Shown here piece after piece: positions 36,793 to 46,337 of a stretch of DNA of 64,000 nucleotides. This stretch comes from Bradyrhizobium hereditatis (GTDB taxonomy: Bacteria > Pseudomonadota > Alphaproteobacteria > Rhizobiales > Xanthobacteraceae). The stretch covers positions 988,543-1,052,542 of the forward strand of contig NZ_JAGKJK010000001.1 of the NCBI RefSeq assembly GCF_020329435.1, in the 5' to 3' direction. Every line of letters begins with the position of its first letter. The stretch's first letter is position 1. The notes beneath the pieces are model-generated. The model was not told where the DNA came from. It saw nothing but the letters and a program-made list of their open reading frames with translations, and did not search any database. The translations under genes were made by a program, and so were the position numbers.

Positions 36793-36985
36793 GTCATTGC
36801 GAGCGCAGCGAAGCAATCCATCCTTCCGCGCATGGGGTGGCAATGGATTGCTTCGCTGCGCTCGCAATGACGCGGAGATAGCGCCGCACACACCACCCTC
36901 ATCCCCGCGTAGGCGGGGATCCAGTACGCTGCGGCTTCTCGGTTCAATCATTGACATCTCCGGGATACTGGATCGTCCGCCTTCG
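36793..36985. repeat. BIME-like cluster of two palindrome families
   Basis: GTCATTGCGAGCGCAGCGAA-GCAATCCA (36793-36820) and its exact complement (36844-36871), 28 bases each, separated by 23. Beyond it, a second pair around CCCCGCGTAGGCGGGG and GTCCGCCTTCGCGGAC. The stretch 36.62-36.79 kb also has GATGGGTGGAGCG-type repeat. No gene is supported in the 36.62-37.05 kb gap. Confidence 0.8.
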
Positions 36986-37046
36986 CGGACGATGACAACT
37001 GAACATGAAGCGACGATCTCGCGACATGAACTGCCCGAGGTTTGCT

Positions 37047-37530
37047 AAAAAACTTCCCGCCCTCTCACTCAGAGGGCGCAGGGAAGACCGGGTGCTGGCT
37101 GCACCCGCGGTCTCGTGTGCCGCTTGCGCATAAGAAAACGCACACGAGCATACAGGTACAGCGGAAACACTCCGGCCTTCCCTGCGCAATGGCTTTACGG
37201 CTTATAACGTGCTCTTCCCGGCGAACGGCTTTTTTGCCACCGTCGCCCCGGAGAAGCTTCGCTTCTCTTGGGACTTAATGTCAGCACCGCGACATCAGAA
37301 CCACACGCCTTCGCCGTACGCATCCGGCGCGTACGTCTAGCACGCCATCTGCGTCCATCGCATCTCACTGCACGCTGGTGACGATGGCCGACGCCCCTCA
37401 TCTTGCGGTGAGACAAGCGGAGTTATGCGGCTGATTTGGGTGAGAAGTTAAGCGGAATATTTTTGCTTCCGGGACTTGACACGATTTCTGAAAATCAGAA
37501 TTGATTTGCCCGTCGTGCCAGTTTGCCGCA
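37047..37530 (+). ncRNA. Structured non-coding block, probable dispersed element
   Basis: GCGCAGGGAAG at 37076-37086 pairs exactly with CTTCCCTGCGC at 37177-37187. Inside are hairpins GGGTGC/GCACCC (37090-37106) and CTCGTGTGC/GCACACGAG (37112-37148), so the RNA could form a closed multi-branch junction. A further hairpin GAGAAGC-TTC-GCTTCTC follows. I recall similar sequence, with the trailing GATTTCTGAAAATCAGAATT segment, scattered through Bradyrhizobium genomes; no function known to me. The strand is chosen arbitrarily. Confidence 0.45.
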
Positions 37531-37610
37531 GCTTCCGCACGAAATTGTACTTGCGCGAGAGAGCAACTCACCTCGCAGACGCGCGACCGGGATGTGCGTC
37601 AACTGCTGCT

Positions 37611-38186
37611 TCAATCGAGCAGCAGGCGGCCGACGGGCGCGGCGCGATCGCTGCCGCCTTTGACGACAACGATCTCGCCGCTGGCCGGCGAAATACCTGA
37701 TAGCGCCGATATGTTCGCGCCGTGCGTTACGACGAGGAGGTTTCCGCGTGCTGTCCATTTGGCAATGAGCGCGCGGCCGCCCGCAATGAGTGTCTCTCGC
37801 TGGTCGCGCAGGACTACGACATTGCCGAATGTTGCCTCGGTCTCGACGGTCCCGAGGTTCAGCAACTTCGCGGTATCAACGCATCTGCACCACGGCGAAC
37901 TCACAATCTTTTCGAACGAAATCCCTTCCTGCTTGAGCCGCGTTCCGATTTTCTCCGCATCCGCCCTTCCCTTCGGGCTGAGGTTGCGCTGAGTGGCGCA
38001 ATCCTCCACGCGGAAGCCTGGCGGATCGCCGACGCCTCCAGGCGCATCGGCATGGCGCATCAGCGCCACATGCCCGCCGGCGCGCAAGGCGTTCCAGGCA
38101 TTCGCCGCCTCGTCGGCGACGGCGATCCTCGCCATGCCGCAGAAGCCGATCAGGAATGCAACGATAGCGAAACGCAGGCCGTACAT
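37611..38186 (-). CDS. Exported histidine phosphatase-superfamily protein
   Basis: 191 residues. Signal peptide (MYGLRFAIVAFLIGFCGMAR..AVADEA). HVALMRHADAPG is the phosphoglycerate-mutase/phosphatase motif with RHA instead of RHG; the second His is in VTHGANISAL. SSPWCRCVDTAKLL supports the fold. Substrate unknown, acts in the periplasm. ATG chosen because it begins the signal. Confidence 0.88.
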   Translation of the reverse strand: MYGLRFAIVAFLIGFCGMARIAVADEAANAWNALRAGGHVALMRHADAPGGVGDPPGFRVEDCATQRNLSPKGRADAEKIGTRLKQEGISFEKIVSSPWCRCVDTAKLLNLGTVETEATFGNVVVLRDQRETLIAGGRALIAKWTARGNLLVVTHGANISALSGISPASGEIVVVKGGSDRAAPVGRLLLD

Positions 38187-38200
38187 GACAACTGTCCCCG

Positions 38201-38689
38201 CTAGAAATACGCAATCAGGCGTCCCGCGCAGACGACGCCGAGCCACAGCAGGATCGATGTCAGCGCGGTCGCCTTGGCGCCGCTGGAGGCCTTGTCACCC
38301 CATCGCGAAGCATCACGCCAGGGAATCGCATGCGCGATGACAATGTTGACGAGGGCGGCGGCAATCAGCACGAACTTGGCCTGGAACGCCGGATTTTTTA
38401 CCACATGCGAAGCATCGGCACTGAACAGCAAAAATCCCATGCTGATCGCGAGCACAAAACCAAAGCGCGCCAGAGGCAGCAGCAATTGCGCCATCGGCTG
38501 GATCGCAATCGTGCGCCCAAGCCCGAGCAGTCTCAAGTCGAGCGCCAGGATCGACCCCACCAGGATCACGAAGCCGAAGATGTGCAGGATCTCGACGGCG
38601 GGATAGAGCGCGGGCGAAGCGCGCATCGCATGTCCCAGCGCGCTTTCCTGCAGGGACAGGAAGATCGATGCGGCCGGCTCGTGTTCCAC
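38201..38689 (-). CDS. Integral membrane protein (DUF6644-like)
   Basis: 162 residues with four likely membrane helices; the pattern PALYPAVEILHIFGFVILVG, SILALDLRLLGLG, FGFVLAISMGFLLFSADA and NPAFQAKFVLIAAALVNIVI is a family common in alphaproteobacteria, often with a DUF6152-like exported partner as here. GTG start. Function unknown; conserved His in the first helix might bind heme (inference). Confidence 0.75.
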   Translation of the reverse strand: MEHEPAASIFLSLQESALGHAMRASPALYPAVEILHIFGFVILVGSILALDLRLLGLGRTIAIQPMAQLLLPLARFGFVLAISMGFLLFSADASHVVKNPAFQAKFVLIAAALVNIVIAHAIPWRDASRWGDKASSGAKATALTSILLWLGVVCAGRLIAYF

Positions 38690-38696
38690 GCGCCGC

Positions 38697-39053
38697 CTAC
38701 CGCAATTCGATGCGCTTGCCGCCCAGCACGATATATTCGATCCTCGCCTCGTCCGGCTTGCTCGTGTGCGGATAGCCGAACACGGTGCAGGTCTTGCCGG
38801 GCGCGATCAGGTCAGCCGTCGCGCCACGCGCCTGCATGCGCGATGGCGGCGCGAGGATGAAGTGCCAGCGCTTGCCGTCGACCTCCATCTCGATCTCGCA
38901 ATGCGGATTCTCGAAGGTCGATTTCAGTATCTTGCCGGTGACGGTGAACGACTTCGACGTATCGTATCCGCCCCAGCCGTGATGGGCGATGGCCGAAGCC
39001 GGCACAAGGCTTGCCGCCAGCGACAGGAATAAACGACGGGTGAGTGAGGTCAT
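38697..39053 (-). CDS. Small exported protein (DUF6152-like)
   Basis: 118 residues. Signal MTSLTRRLFLSLAASLVPAS, then AIAHHGWGGYDTSKSFTVTG and FENPHCEIEMEVDGKRWHFI, a small OB-like beta barrel recurring with copper- or membrane-associated proteins. Sits seven bases from the membrane protein, likely co-transcribed. Confidence 0.75.
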   Translation of the reverse strand: MTSLTRRLFLSLAASLVPASAIAHHGWGGYDTSKSFTVTGKILKSTFENPHCEIEMEVDGKRWHFILAPPSRMQARGATADLIAPGKTCTVFGYPHTSKPDEARIEYIVLGGKRIELR

Positions 39054-39138
39054 GGCGCGCCTCCGTCGAGCGATCCACGAAATCTATGGTGGCGGGCGCG
39101 ATGCAGCAAGGTCAAGCCGCTGCCGCAGGCACCCTCCA

Positions 39139-39360
39139 TTACAGCCCCGTATATCCCGCCTTCACCGGATCGTTGCTGCCGTCGAGCTGGCGCAGATATG
39201 TCAGGCCGCATACCGTGAGCCGGTGCGGATCGTTCTCGCCGGCCTCGACCAGCTTGGTGAGATAGGCCGTCACCTTGGCGCGTGCCTCATCGCTCGCCGC
39301 GGCGCTGCAGTTCACCAGCAGGCCATAGGTCTGCATGATCCGGTCGATCGCGGCTTCCAT
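39139..39360 (-). CDS. Small protein of unknown function
   Basis: 73 residues, MEAAIDRIMQTYGLLVNCSA and a helical remainder ending PVKAGYTGL. Conserved-looking small helical protein without recognised domain. Confidence 0.6.
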   Translation of the reverse strand: MEAAIDRIMQTYGLLVNCSAAASDEARAKVTAYLTKLVEAGENDPHRLTVCGLTYLRQLDGSNDPVKAGYTGL

Positions 39361-39396
39361 GGATTTTCTCCTGATGCAGGGGGACTGATGAGGCGC

Positions 39397-39621
39397 TCAG
39401 GCCGGTATGCGCGCTTCGAATTCGGCGATCGCCTTGTTGGCGAGCTTGAGCCTGTTGTGTTCGCCGCGCTGAAACATCCTGATGATGATTCTGAGCAATC
39501 GCTCGTTGGTGACGAGGGTTTCCGTAATGGCGCCAGTCTTACGGAGGTAGTTTGCGGCGATCTTGTAGGAATCGCCCACTACCTCAAAGTTCATGACCTG
39601 GATCCCGCGTTCGACCAGCAT
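39397..39621 (-). CDS. Small protein of unknown function
   Basis: 74 residues; NFEVVGDSYKIAANYLRKTG followed by VTNERLLRIIIRMFQRGEHN and a helical tail. AAGGGGTGAGGG precedes the ATG. Possibly co-transcribed with the 73-residue neighbour. No domain recognised. Confidence 0.6.
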   Translation of the reverse strand: MLVERGIQVMNFEVVGDSYKIAANYLRKTGAITETLVTNERLLRIIIRMFQRGEHNRLKLANKAIAEFEARIPA

Positions 39622-39748
39622 GCCCTCACCCCTTCATGGCCGGGCCGATAATTCGTAAGGCGCGAAGAAGGTTCCACCGCGAGAGTGCGCAATTTCTGTG
39701 CGAAAATGCCTCAATTGCCGAACCTGCGCAGGATTTGCCTTCAAAAAC

Positions 39749-39788
39749 AAAGCGCACCGGTGCCGGACGACCGGCGCCGATGCGCTTT
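39749..39788. terminator. Long hairpin, possible terminator
   Basis: AAAGCGCA/TGCGCTTT outer stem and CGGTGCCGG/CCGGCGCCG inner stem with loop ACGA, one mismatch and one wobble between them. Lies in the 39.62-39.94 kb gap between convergent or tandem minus-strand genes; T-runs are short. The rest of the gap shows no gene. Confidence 0.55.
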
Positions 39789-39938
39789 GAGCAGGGCTTA
39801 CTGCCTTGCCAGTTCAGATGTCCGCTGTGGCTGCCGGTCTTGTTGATGCGGCCGGCTTGGCTGTCAGGCGGACTGAAGATTGATCCTGACGCGTTTGATG
39901 GCGCGCCCCCACGCGCCAAAAACGCATCAGAAAAATTC

Positions 39939-40454
39939 TCAGAGCCGGTACAGGATCTGGTCGGTCCAGAACCGCTCGAGGCGATGCAGCGACTTGTTCA
40001 GCGTCGCGAATTCCTCGTTCGAGATGCCGCCGACCTGCTCTACCGTCTTGACGTGCTTCTGGTAGAGCGCGTCGACGATCTTGCGGATCTCCTGGCCCTG
40101 CGCAGTCAGGCGGATGCGGACCGAGCGGCGATCAACGCGCGAGCGCTGATGATCAAGGAAGCCAAGCTCCACGAGCTTCTTCAGGTTATAGGAGACGTTG
40201 GAGCCGAGATAGTAACCGCGCGTGCGCAGTTCGCCCGCGGTCAGCTCCTTGTCACCGATGTTATAGAGCAGCAAGGCCTGCACCGAATTGATGTCCGCGC
40301 GGCCGCGGCGATCGAATTCGTCCTTGATGACGTCGAGCAGACGGCGATGCAGCCGTTCAACCAGCGTCAACGCTTCCAGATAGAGCGGCTGTACCGAAGT
40401 TTGGCCGGCAGAGCGCTCAGCGGTTTCCACCGCCGTTGCAACGGCTTTGATCAT
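39939..40454 (-). CDS. ldtR: MarR-family regulator of the LdtR type
   Basis: 171 residues. PLYLEALTLVERLHRRLLDV, IKDEFDRRGRADINSVQALL and ELTAGELRTRGYYLGSNVSY with NLKKLVELGFLDHQRSRVDR closely follow the LdtR proteins of Rhizobiales, which control L,D-transpeptidase and osmotic tolerance genes. Dimeric winged helix. A direct repeat just upstream may be its own operator. Confidence 0.8.
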   Translation of the reverse strand: MIKAVATAVETAERSAGQTSVQPLYLEALTLVERLHRRLLDVIKDEFDRRGRADINSVQALLLYNIGDKELTAGELRTRGYYLGSNVSYNLKKLVELGFLDHQRSRVDRRSVRIRLTAQGQEIRKIVDALYQKHVKTVEQVGGISNEEFATLNKSLHRLERFWTDQILYRL

Positions 40455-40475
40455 GACACTTCCCCTGTCGTCGTT

Positions 40476-40492
40476 TTTCGACTTATTTCGAC
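40476..40492. promoter_or_regulatory. Direct repeat upstream of ldtR
   Basis: TTTCGAC at 40476-40482 and 40486-40492, one helical turn apart, flanked by GTCGTCG and GACGAAAC so that partial dyads also form. Within 40 bases of the ldtR start; plausible autoregulatory site. The rest of the 40.49-40.86 kb gap holds no gene I can support. Confidence 0.45.
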
Positions 40493-40865
40493 GAAACTTC
40501 TGTCCCGCCTGATAGGTTCAACTTAAGGGGGCGGATTGAACATCCGCTTAAATAAGACAATAAAGAGATCATGAATTTAACAGAGTGAATTGAGGATTAA
40601 GCCCGGCGGATCAAGGCTTTTTGCAATCTTTCATTGACGGTGGAAGCGCGATGTTCACGCTTCGTCTGCGTAGGTTGTCGCATTCGGAAACAGGTGCGTC
40701 TGAAATAGCAACGCTCGCGTAACAGGTGTGGTGGAACCTTTACGGGCCTTAACGGTGAGCGAAACGTTACCTGGAAGATTGTTTGAAAATTGTAAGGGAC
40801 GGCATCGCGATTTCTGCACGCGGATGGATTATGGCGGAAAACTGACGCGTTGGCCTTTCCTTCTC

Positions 40866-41345
40866 CTACGGCGGGCGCTCGCGGGCGGCCATCCAGGCGA
40901 GCGCGAGATAGGCGCCGAGCATCACAGCCTCCAGCGCGACCACGGTCAGGCTGCCGCCATAGATCCCCGGAAACATCAGTTCGATCACCGCCATCGACAC
41001 CACGGTGGTGAGCCACACCACCGCGCCCCAGGGCGTCGCAAGCCAGAGCCCGACGGCGGCGACGAGTTCGATGACCGCGAAATAGACAGTTGCGGTCTGC
41101 CAGGCCATCGACTGGTTCTCGAACGCCTCTTCTTCACCGCCGATGAAGCCGGTGACCTGGGCCCAGTGGTACAGGCCCTTCATGATCGACAGGACCGCCA
41201 TGATGCGCAGAAACAGCACCAGGCGGCGCGTCCATACATTCTCATCGGACTCGATCCGCTCCGACGACATGCCCGCCATGGACATCGCGGCGTCCCTGTC
41301 CCTCGCCTTGTCCCGCGCAGCATCGCGCGCCGACATGTCAGACAT
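40866..41345 (-). CDS. Membrane protein (DUF6163-like)
   Basis: 159 residues. A polar N-terminal ~40 residues rich in Asp, Arg and Met precede four membrane helices (RRLVLFLRIMAVLSIMKGLY, ATVYFAVIELVAAVGLWLAT, GAVVWLTTVVSMAVIELM, VVALEAVMLGAYLALAWMA). Pattern matches a Rhizobiales family next to hemB or ldtR; role unknown. Confidence 0.75.
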   Translation of the reverse strand: MSDMSARDAARDKARDRDAAMSMAGMSSERIESDENVWTRRLVLFLRIMAVLSIMKGLYHWAQVTGFIGGEEEAFENQSMAWQTATVYFAVIELVAAVGLWLATPWGAVVWLTTVVSMAVIELMFPGIYGGSLTVVALEAVMLGAYLALAWMAARERPP

Positions 41346-41496
41346 GGCTGACCTCTTGGCGGCCGACGTCGGAATCGGGACGCAACGGGTGCTGGAATCT
41401 CGTCATGGCCTGATTGTCTTGGCCCGCCGGGACGGCAAAATCAATTGCCGATCAGTTTGATCAAGGCGCGGTGACGGGGCGGGTGCAAGATGCTAG

Positions 41497-42606
<1,110 letters not shown>

Positions 42607-42758
42607 CGAATAGCGAGTGGCTGTTCCTGTTCGCTACTCGCCACTCACTGTTCGCTGTTCACCGCTCAATATGCACGCTGTTAATGGTCGCAGGGCCTTG
42701 GCGATCGCGCGGCCGGTTCCCATGTGTCCTCGGGAAACTTCGACCCGGAGGACGAACC

Positions 42759-43328
42759 ATGTCTTATAGCGGCTCTGGCAACACTGGCGGCCCTTCAGAT
42801 GCGAGCGGCGCCTGGCGGAACGACGGCGGGGTGCCGCCGCATGCGTTCGATCCGGATCTGCAGCCGGAACTGTTTCGCGGCGTGCTGACGCGGCGGGCGG
42901 TCGCGTTCCTGATCGATCTGGTCGTGCTCTCGGTCCCCGTCATCCTCGGTTACATCTTCATTTTCGTGTTCGGCATCGTCACGCTCGGGATCGGCTGGAT
43001 GCTGTTCTGGCTGGCGTGGCCGGCCACCATCGTGTGGGCGATCGTCTACTATGGCGCCTCGATCGGCGGCCCGCATTCGGCCACCATGGGCATGCGCGCG
43101 ATGGATCTGGAGCTGCGCACCTGGTACGGCGCACCGGGCTATTTCGTGCTCGGCGCCTGCCATGCCGTGCTGTACTGGATCTCGGTCTCGTTCCTGACGC
43201 CGCTGGTACTCTTGGTCGGTCTGTTCAATGGCCGCCGCCGGCTGCTGCACGACATGATCCTGGGAACCGTGGTCATCAACAGCTCGGTCCGTACCGAGGT
43301 AGCGCCCTCGCCGCGCAGCAGCTACTGA
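42759..43328 (+). CDS. RDD-family membrane protein
   Basis: 189 residues from MSYSGSGNTGG with CCGGAGGACG before the ATG. RGVLTRRAVAFLIDLVVLSV contains the Arg and the Asp typical of RDD proteins, followed by SIGGPHSATMGMRAMDLELR and two to three further helices ending NGRRRLLHDMILGTVV. Role unknown, some relatives exchange cations. Confidence 0.88.
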   Translation: MSYSGSGNTGGPSDASGAWRNDGGVPPHAFDPDLQPELFRGVLTRRAVAFLIDLVVLSVPVILGYIFIFVFGIVTLGIGWMLFWLAWPATIVWAIVYYGASIGGPHSATMGMRAMDLELRTWYGAPGYFVLGACHAVLYWISVSFLTPLVLLVGLFNGRRRLLHDMILGTVVINSSVRTEVAPSPRSSY

Positions 43329-43376
43329 GCGAGCTGCAAACCGATTGACCGTCAGCTCTCGGAGCGCAATGCTAGA

Positions 43377-43431
43377 GCCGGTCGGCCCCGGGAGAAATTG
43401 AACCGGGGTCGGACCGGCGGTTTTACTTTTT
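43377..43431 (+). terminator. Intrinsic terminator after the RDD gene
   Basis: GCCGGTCGGCCCCGG pairs with CCGGGGTCGGACCGGC (one bulge), followed by GGTTTTACTTTTT. Confidence 0.8.
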
Positions 43432-43514
43432 GACGCGATTTCTTAACGGGAACTGGTGTCTACTGCGCTGGAAAGCGCTATGCTTGAATTGTTTCGGAGG
43501 CGTGACGACCCGAC

Positions 43515-44291
43515 GTGACCCAGCACTCGCGTGATACCCCGCAATTCTATCTGACGGCGCCATCGCCCTGTCCTTATCTGCCGGGCCGGCACGAGCGGAA
43601 GGTGTTCACGCATCTGGTGGGCGACAAGGCCGGCGACCTCAACGACCTCTTGACCCATGGCGGCTTCCGCCGCAGCCAGTCGATCGCCTACCGCCCGGCC
43701 TGCGACCAGTGCCGCGCCTGCGTTTCCGTGCGCGTCATCGCCAACGAATTCCGTCCCTCGCGCAACTTCAAGAAAGTTTTGGCGCGCAATTCTGACATCG
43801 TCGGAGAGCAGCGCAGCGCGGTGCCGACCTCGGAGCAGTATTCGGTATTCCGCGCCTATCTCGACAAGCGGCATCGCCACGGCGGCATGGCCGATATGAC
43901 CGTGCTCGACTACGCGATGATGGTGGAGGACAGCCATGTCGAGACCCGCATCATCGAATACCGCAAGCGCGGCCCCGATACCGGCATCACCGGGCGCGGC
44001 GAGGAGCTGATCGCGGTCGCGCTCACCGATGTGCTCAGCGACGGGCTGTCGATGGTGTACTCGTTCTTCGAGCCGTCGCAGCACAGCCGCTCGCTCGGCA
44101 CCTTCATGATCCTCGATCACATCGCCCGCGCCCGCAGGCTCGGCCTGCCCTACGTCTATCTCGGCTACTGGATCGAAGGCTCCAAGAAGATGGACTACAA
44201 GGGCCGCTTCCTGCCGCAGCAGCGGCTGGCGCCATCAGGCTGGCTGCGCGTGGATGCCTCAGGCGAGATGCTGGCCGAGCCGCAGGATTAG
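43515..44291 (+). CDS. bpt: Aspartate/glutamate leucyltransferase
   Basis: 258 residues with a GTG start. [36 protein letters not shown] and [24 protein letters not shown] end ([20 protein letters not shown]) define the bacterial ATE homologue Bpt, which adds Leu to N-terminal Asp/Glu for ClpS-ClpAP degradation. Confidence 0.93.
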   Translation: MTQHSRDTPQFYLTAPSPCPYLPGRHERKVFTHLVGDKAGDLNDLLTHGGFRRSQSIAYRPACDQCRACVSVRVIANEFRPSRNFKKVLARNSDIVGEQRSAVPTSEQYSVFRAYLDKRHRHGGMADMTVLDYAMMVEDSHVETRIIEYRKRGPDTGITGRGEELIAVALTDVLSDGLSMVYSFFEPSQHSRSLGTFMILDHIARARRLGLPYVYLGYWIEGSKKMDYKGRFLPQQRLAPSGWLRVDASGEMLAEPQD

Positions 44292-44307
44292 TCCCTAGCC
44301 GCACACT

Positions 44308-44416
44308 CCTTGTCATCACCCGCGAAAGCGGGTGATCCAGTATTGCAGAGACAGCAGTGATGAAACGAGAGGCCGCGGCGTACTGGGTCGCCCGGTCAAG
44401 CCGGGCGATGACAGCT
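44308..44416. repeat. REP-type palindrome pair
   Basis: GTCATCACCCGCGAAAGCGG-GTGATCCAGTA and, inverted, TACTGGGTCGCCCGGTCAAG-CCGGGCGATGAC. These are the ends of a BIME-like unit between the convergent bpt and mntH genes. Confidence 0.75.
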
Positions 44417-44429
44417 TGAGTGTGGGGCG

Positions 44430-45824
44430 CTATCCGAAGAACGTCTCGAACAACAGCTTCACGTTCAGCGCGACGATGACGCCGGCGACGATCCACGCCA
44501 CGGTGGCCACGCCGCGGGGGATGACGAATTTGCCCATCTTGCGCTTGTCGGAAACGAACCGCACGAGCGGGATGACCGCGAACGGCAATTGCATCGAGAG
44601 GATGACCTGGCTGAACACCAGGAGCTGGCCGGTGCCGCGCTCGCCATAGAGCGCGGTGACGATCACGACCGGGACGATGGCGATGCCGCGGGTGAGCAGC
44701 CGCCGCGCCCAGTTCGGCAGCCGCAGGTTCAGGAAGCCTTCCATCACGATCTGGCCGGCCAGCGTAGCTGTTACCGTCGAGTTGAGGCCGGAGGCGAGCA
44801 GTGCCACCGCGAAGAGCGTCGAGGCGATGCCGAGCCCGAGCAGCGGCGACAGCAGTTCATACGCCTGGCCGATCTCGGCGACCTCGGTGCGGCCGGTCGC
44901 ATGGAAGGTGGCGGCGGCGACGATCAGGATCGCGGCGTTGATGAACAGCGCCAGCATCAACGCGATCGTCGAATCCGTGGTCGCCCATTTGATCGCCTCG
45001 CGGCGGCCCTTGTCGTTGCGCTCATAGGCGCGGGTCTGCACGATCGAGGAGTGCAGATAGAGATTATGCGGCATCACGGTCGCGCCGATGATGCCGATCG
45101 CGATGTAGAGCATCTCCGGATTGGTGACGATCTGGGGCGACGGCACAAACCCCTTCAAGACAGCGGCGACCGGCGGCGCGGCGGCCGTGATCTGGATCGC
45201 AAAGCAGATCGCGATCACGATCAGCAGCGAAATGACGAAGGCTTCGAGGAAGCGAAAACCTTTGTTCATCAAAAGGAGCAGCAGGAAGGCATCGAGCGCG
45301 GTTATCAGCGCGCCCCAGATCAAGGGAATGCCGAACAGCAGGTTGAGCGCGATCGCGGTGCCGATCACCTCGGCAAGATCGCAGGCGATGATTGCCGCTT
45401 CGCAGACCACCCAGAGCAGGAAGTTCACGGGCCGCGAGAAGCTGGCGCGGCAAGCCTGCGCCAGATCGCGGTCGGTGACGATGCCAAGCCGCGCCGCGAG
45501 CGCCTGCAAGAGGATCGCCATCAGGTTCGACAGCAGGATGACCGCGAGCAGCGTGTAGCCGAACTTCGAGCCGCCCGCGAGGTCGGTGGCCCAGTTGCCA
45601 GGATCCATGTAGCCGACCGACACCAGATAGCCCGGGCCGAGAAAGGCCAGCAACCGGCGCAACCAATGCCCGCCAAAGGGCACTCGGATGGTCGAATTGA
45701 CTTCGGCCAGGCTGGGCTGGGCGTCGGCGCCGGCATCCGCACGCCATCCGGCGGCAGTCGTATCAGCCATGGGTAAGCTCTTCGTGGCGATCTCGGGGGC
45801 CACCGTGGGCGTTCGGGCATCCAT
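44430..45824 (-). CDS. mntH: Mn2+/H+ transporter, Nramp family
   Basis: 464 residues from [13 protein letters not shown], ~11 helices. [15 protein letters not shown] and [15 protein letters not shown] are the metal-binding DPGN and MPH motifs. Brings in Mn for superoxide and heme-related enzymes. Other starts (eight codons up or MADTTAAG 18 codons down) are possible. TTGCAACT repeats 30-48 bases upstream suggest Mur/Fur control, as known for mntH in Bradyrhizobium (site assignment is inference). Confidence 0.93.
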   Translation of the reverse strand: MDARTPTVAPEIATKSLPMADTTAAGWRADAGADAQPSLAEVNSTIRVPFGGHWLRRLLAFLGPGYLVSVGYMDPGNWATDLAGGSKFGYTLLAVILLSNLMAILLQALAARLGIVTDRDLAQACRASFSRPVNFLLWVVCEAAIIACDLAEVIGTAIALNLLFGIPLIWGALITALDAFLLLLLMNKGFRFLEAFVISLLIVIAICFAIQITAAAPPVAAVLKGFVPSPQIVTNPEMLYIAIGIIGATVMPHNLYLHSSIVQTRAYERNDKGRREAIKWATTDSTIALMLALFINAAILIVAAATFHATGRTEVAEIGQAYELLSPLLGLGIASTLFAVALLASGLNSTVTATLAGQIVMEGFLNLRLPNWARRLLTRGIAIVPVVIVTALYGERGTGQLLVFSQVILSMQLPFAVIPLVRFVSDKRKMGKFVIPRGVATVAWIVAGVIVALNVKLLFETFFG

Positions 45825-45853
45825 TCCACCAAAATGGCCGATATCCATTCTTA

Positions 45854-45872
45854 TTGCAACTCATTTGCAACT
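45854..45872 (-). promoter_or_regulatory. Probable Mn-responsive operator of mntH
   Basis: TTGCAACT twice with an 11-base period (45854-45861 and 45865-45872). The same eight-base word lies before the heme peroxidase gene on the other side of the gap. Fits a Mur/Fur-type direct-repeat site. Confidence 0.5.
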
Positions 45873-45913
45873 GCATCTGACGATCACGAAAATGAGACCA
45901 GCGCTGGCGTCCC

Positions 45914-46264
45914 CGCGGCAAGGACGTCGCGGCTGAAACCGATGCCGACAGCGGTCTCGGCGGCCTGTTCCTGTGGATCAATGCCGGGCGCCTTCCGCTG
46001 TTGATCCTGCTCATCTTCGCACTCGGCGTGTTCTCGATCGCCGGATTTTTTTCTGCAGGGTCTGGCACACGGTGTGGGTCTCTCGATACTGGCGCGATCG
46101 CTGCGCTTGCCGCTGCGGCCGTTAGCCCTCCGGCCATCCGCGTCACCAGCCGCGGCATCGCGCGGATCATTCCCCGCGACGAGACCTATGCGGTTGATAT
46201 GCCGACTTCGTCGGCCACGTCGCCGAAGTCTCGGTCGGCCCGCTCGATCAGGGACTGGGCACTT
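45914..46264 (+). pseudogene. Frameshifted remnant of a YqiJ-type OB-fold membrane protein
   Basis: Reading three frames in turn recovers AETDADSGLGGLFLWINAGR-LPLLILLIFALGVFSIAGF, then LQGLAHGVGLSILARSLRLP, then RGIARIIPRDETYAVD and, in another frame, DFVGHVAEVSVGPLDQGLGT. These pieces resemble successive parts of YqiJ (inner-membrane partner of flotillin-like YqiK). At least two frameshifts and loss of the C-terminal OB part make it non-functional. Confidence 0.75.
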
Positions 46265-46298
46265 CCTTATTGCAAATGCCTCTCATTAGTGACACTAC

Positions 46299-46323
46299 TT
46301 GCGAATAATTCGCAATTGCAACT
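46299..46323 (+). promoter_or_regulatory. Palindrome and TTGCAACT word before the heme peroxidase
   Basis: TTGCGAAT-A-ATTCGCAA is a perfect 17-base palindrome, abutted by TTGCAACT (46316-46323), the word repeated before mntH. GAGGAGG ribosome-binding site follows. A Fur-family (Mur or Irr) site is likely. Confidence 0.55.
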
Positions 46324-46337
46324 GAGGAGGCGGTCGA

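Noticed and set aside
36652..37416. Short frames within the 36.6-37.4 kb repeats
   Set aside because: They are made of palindromic repeat sequence and lack ribosome-binding sites and conserved domains.
37047..37530. CRISPR array or riboswitch interpretation of the structured block
   Set aside because: No regular direct repeats or spacers, and no known riboswitch consensus or adjacent metabolic gene in the right orientation.
44589..45776. 395-codon plus-strand frame opposite mntH
   Set aside because: Low-complexity charged translation, the mirror of transmembrane segments.
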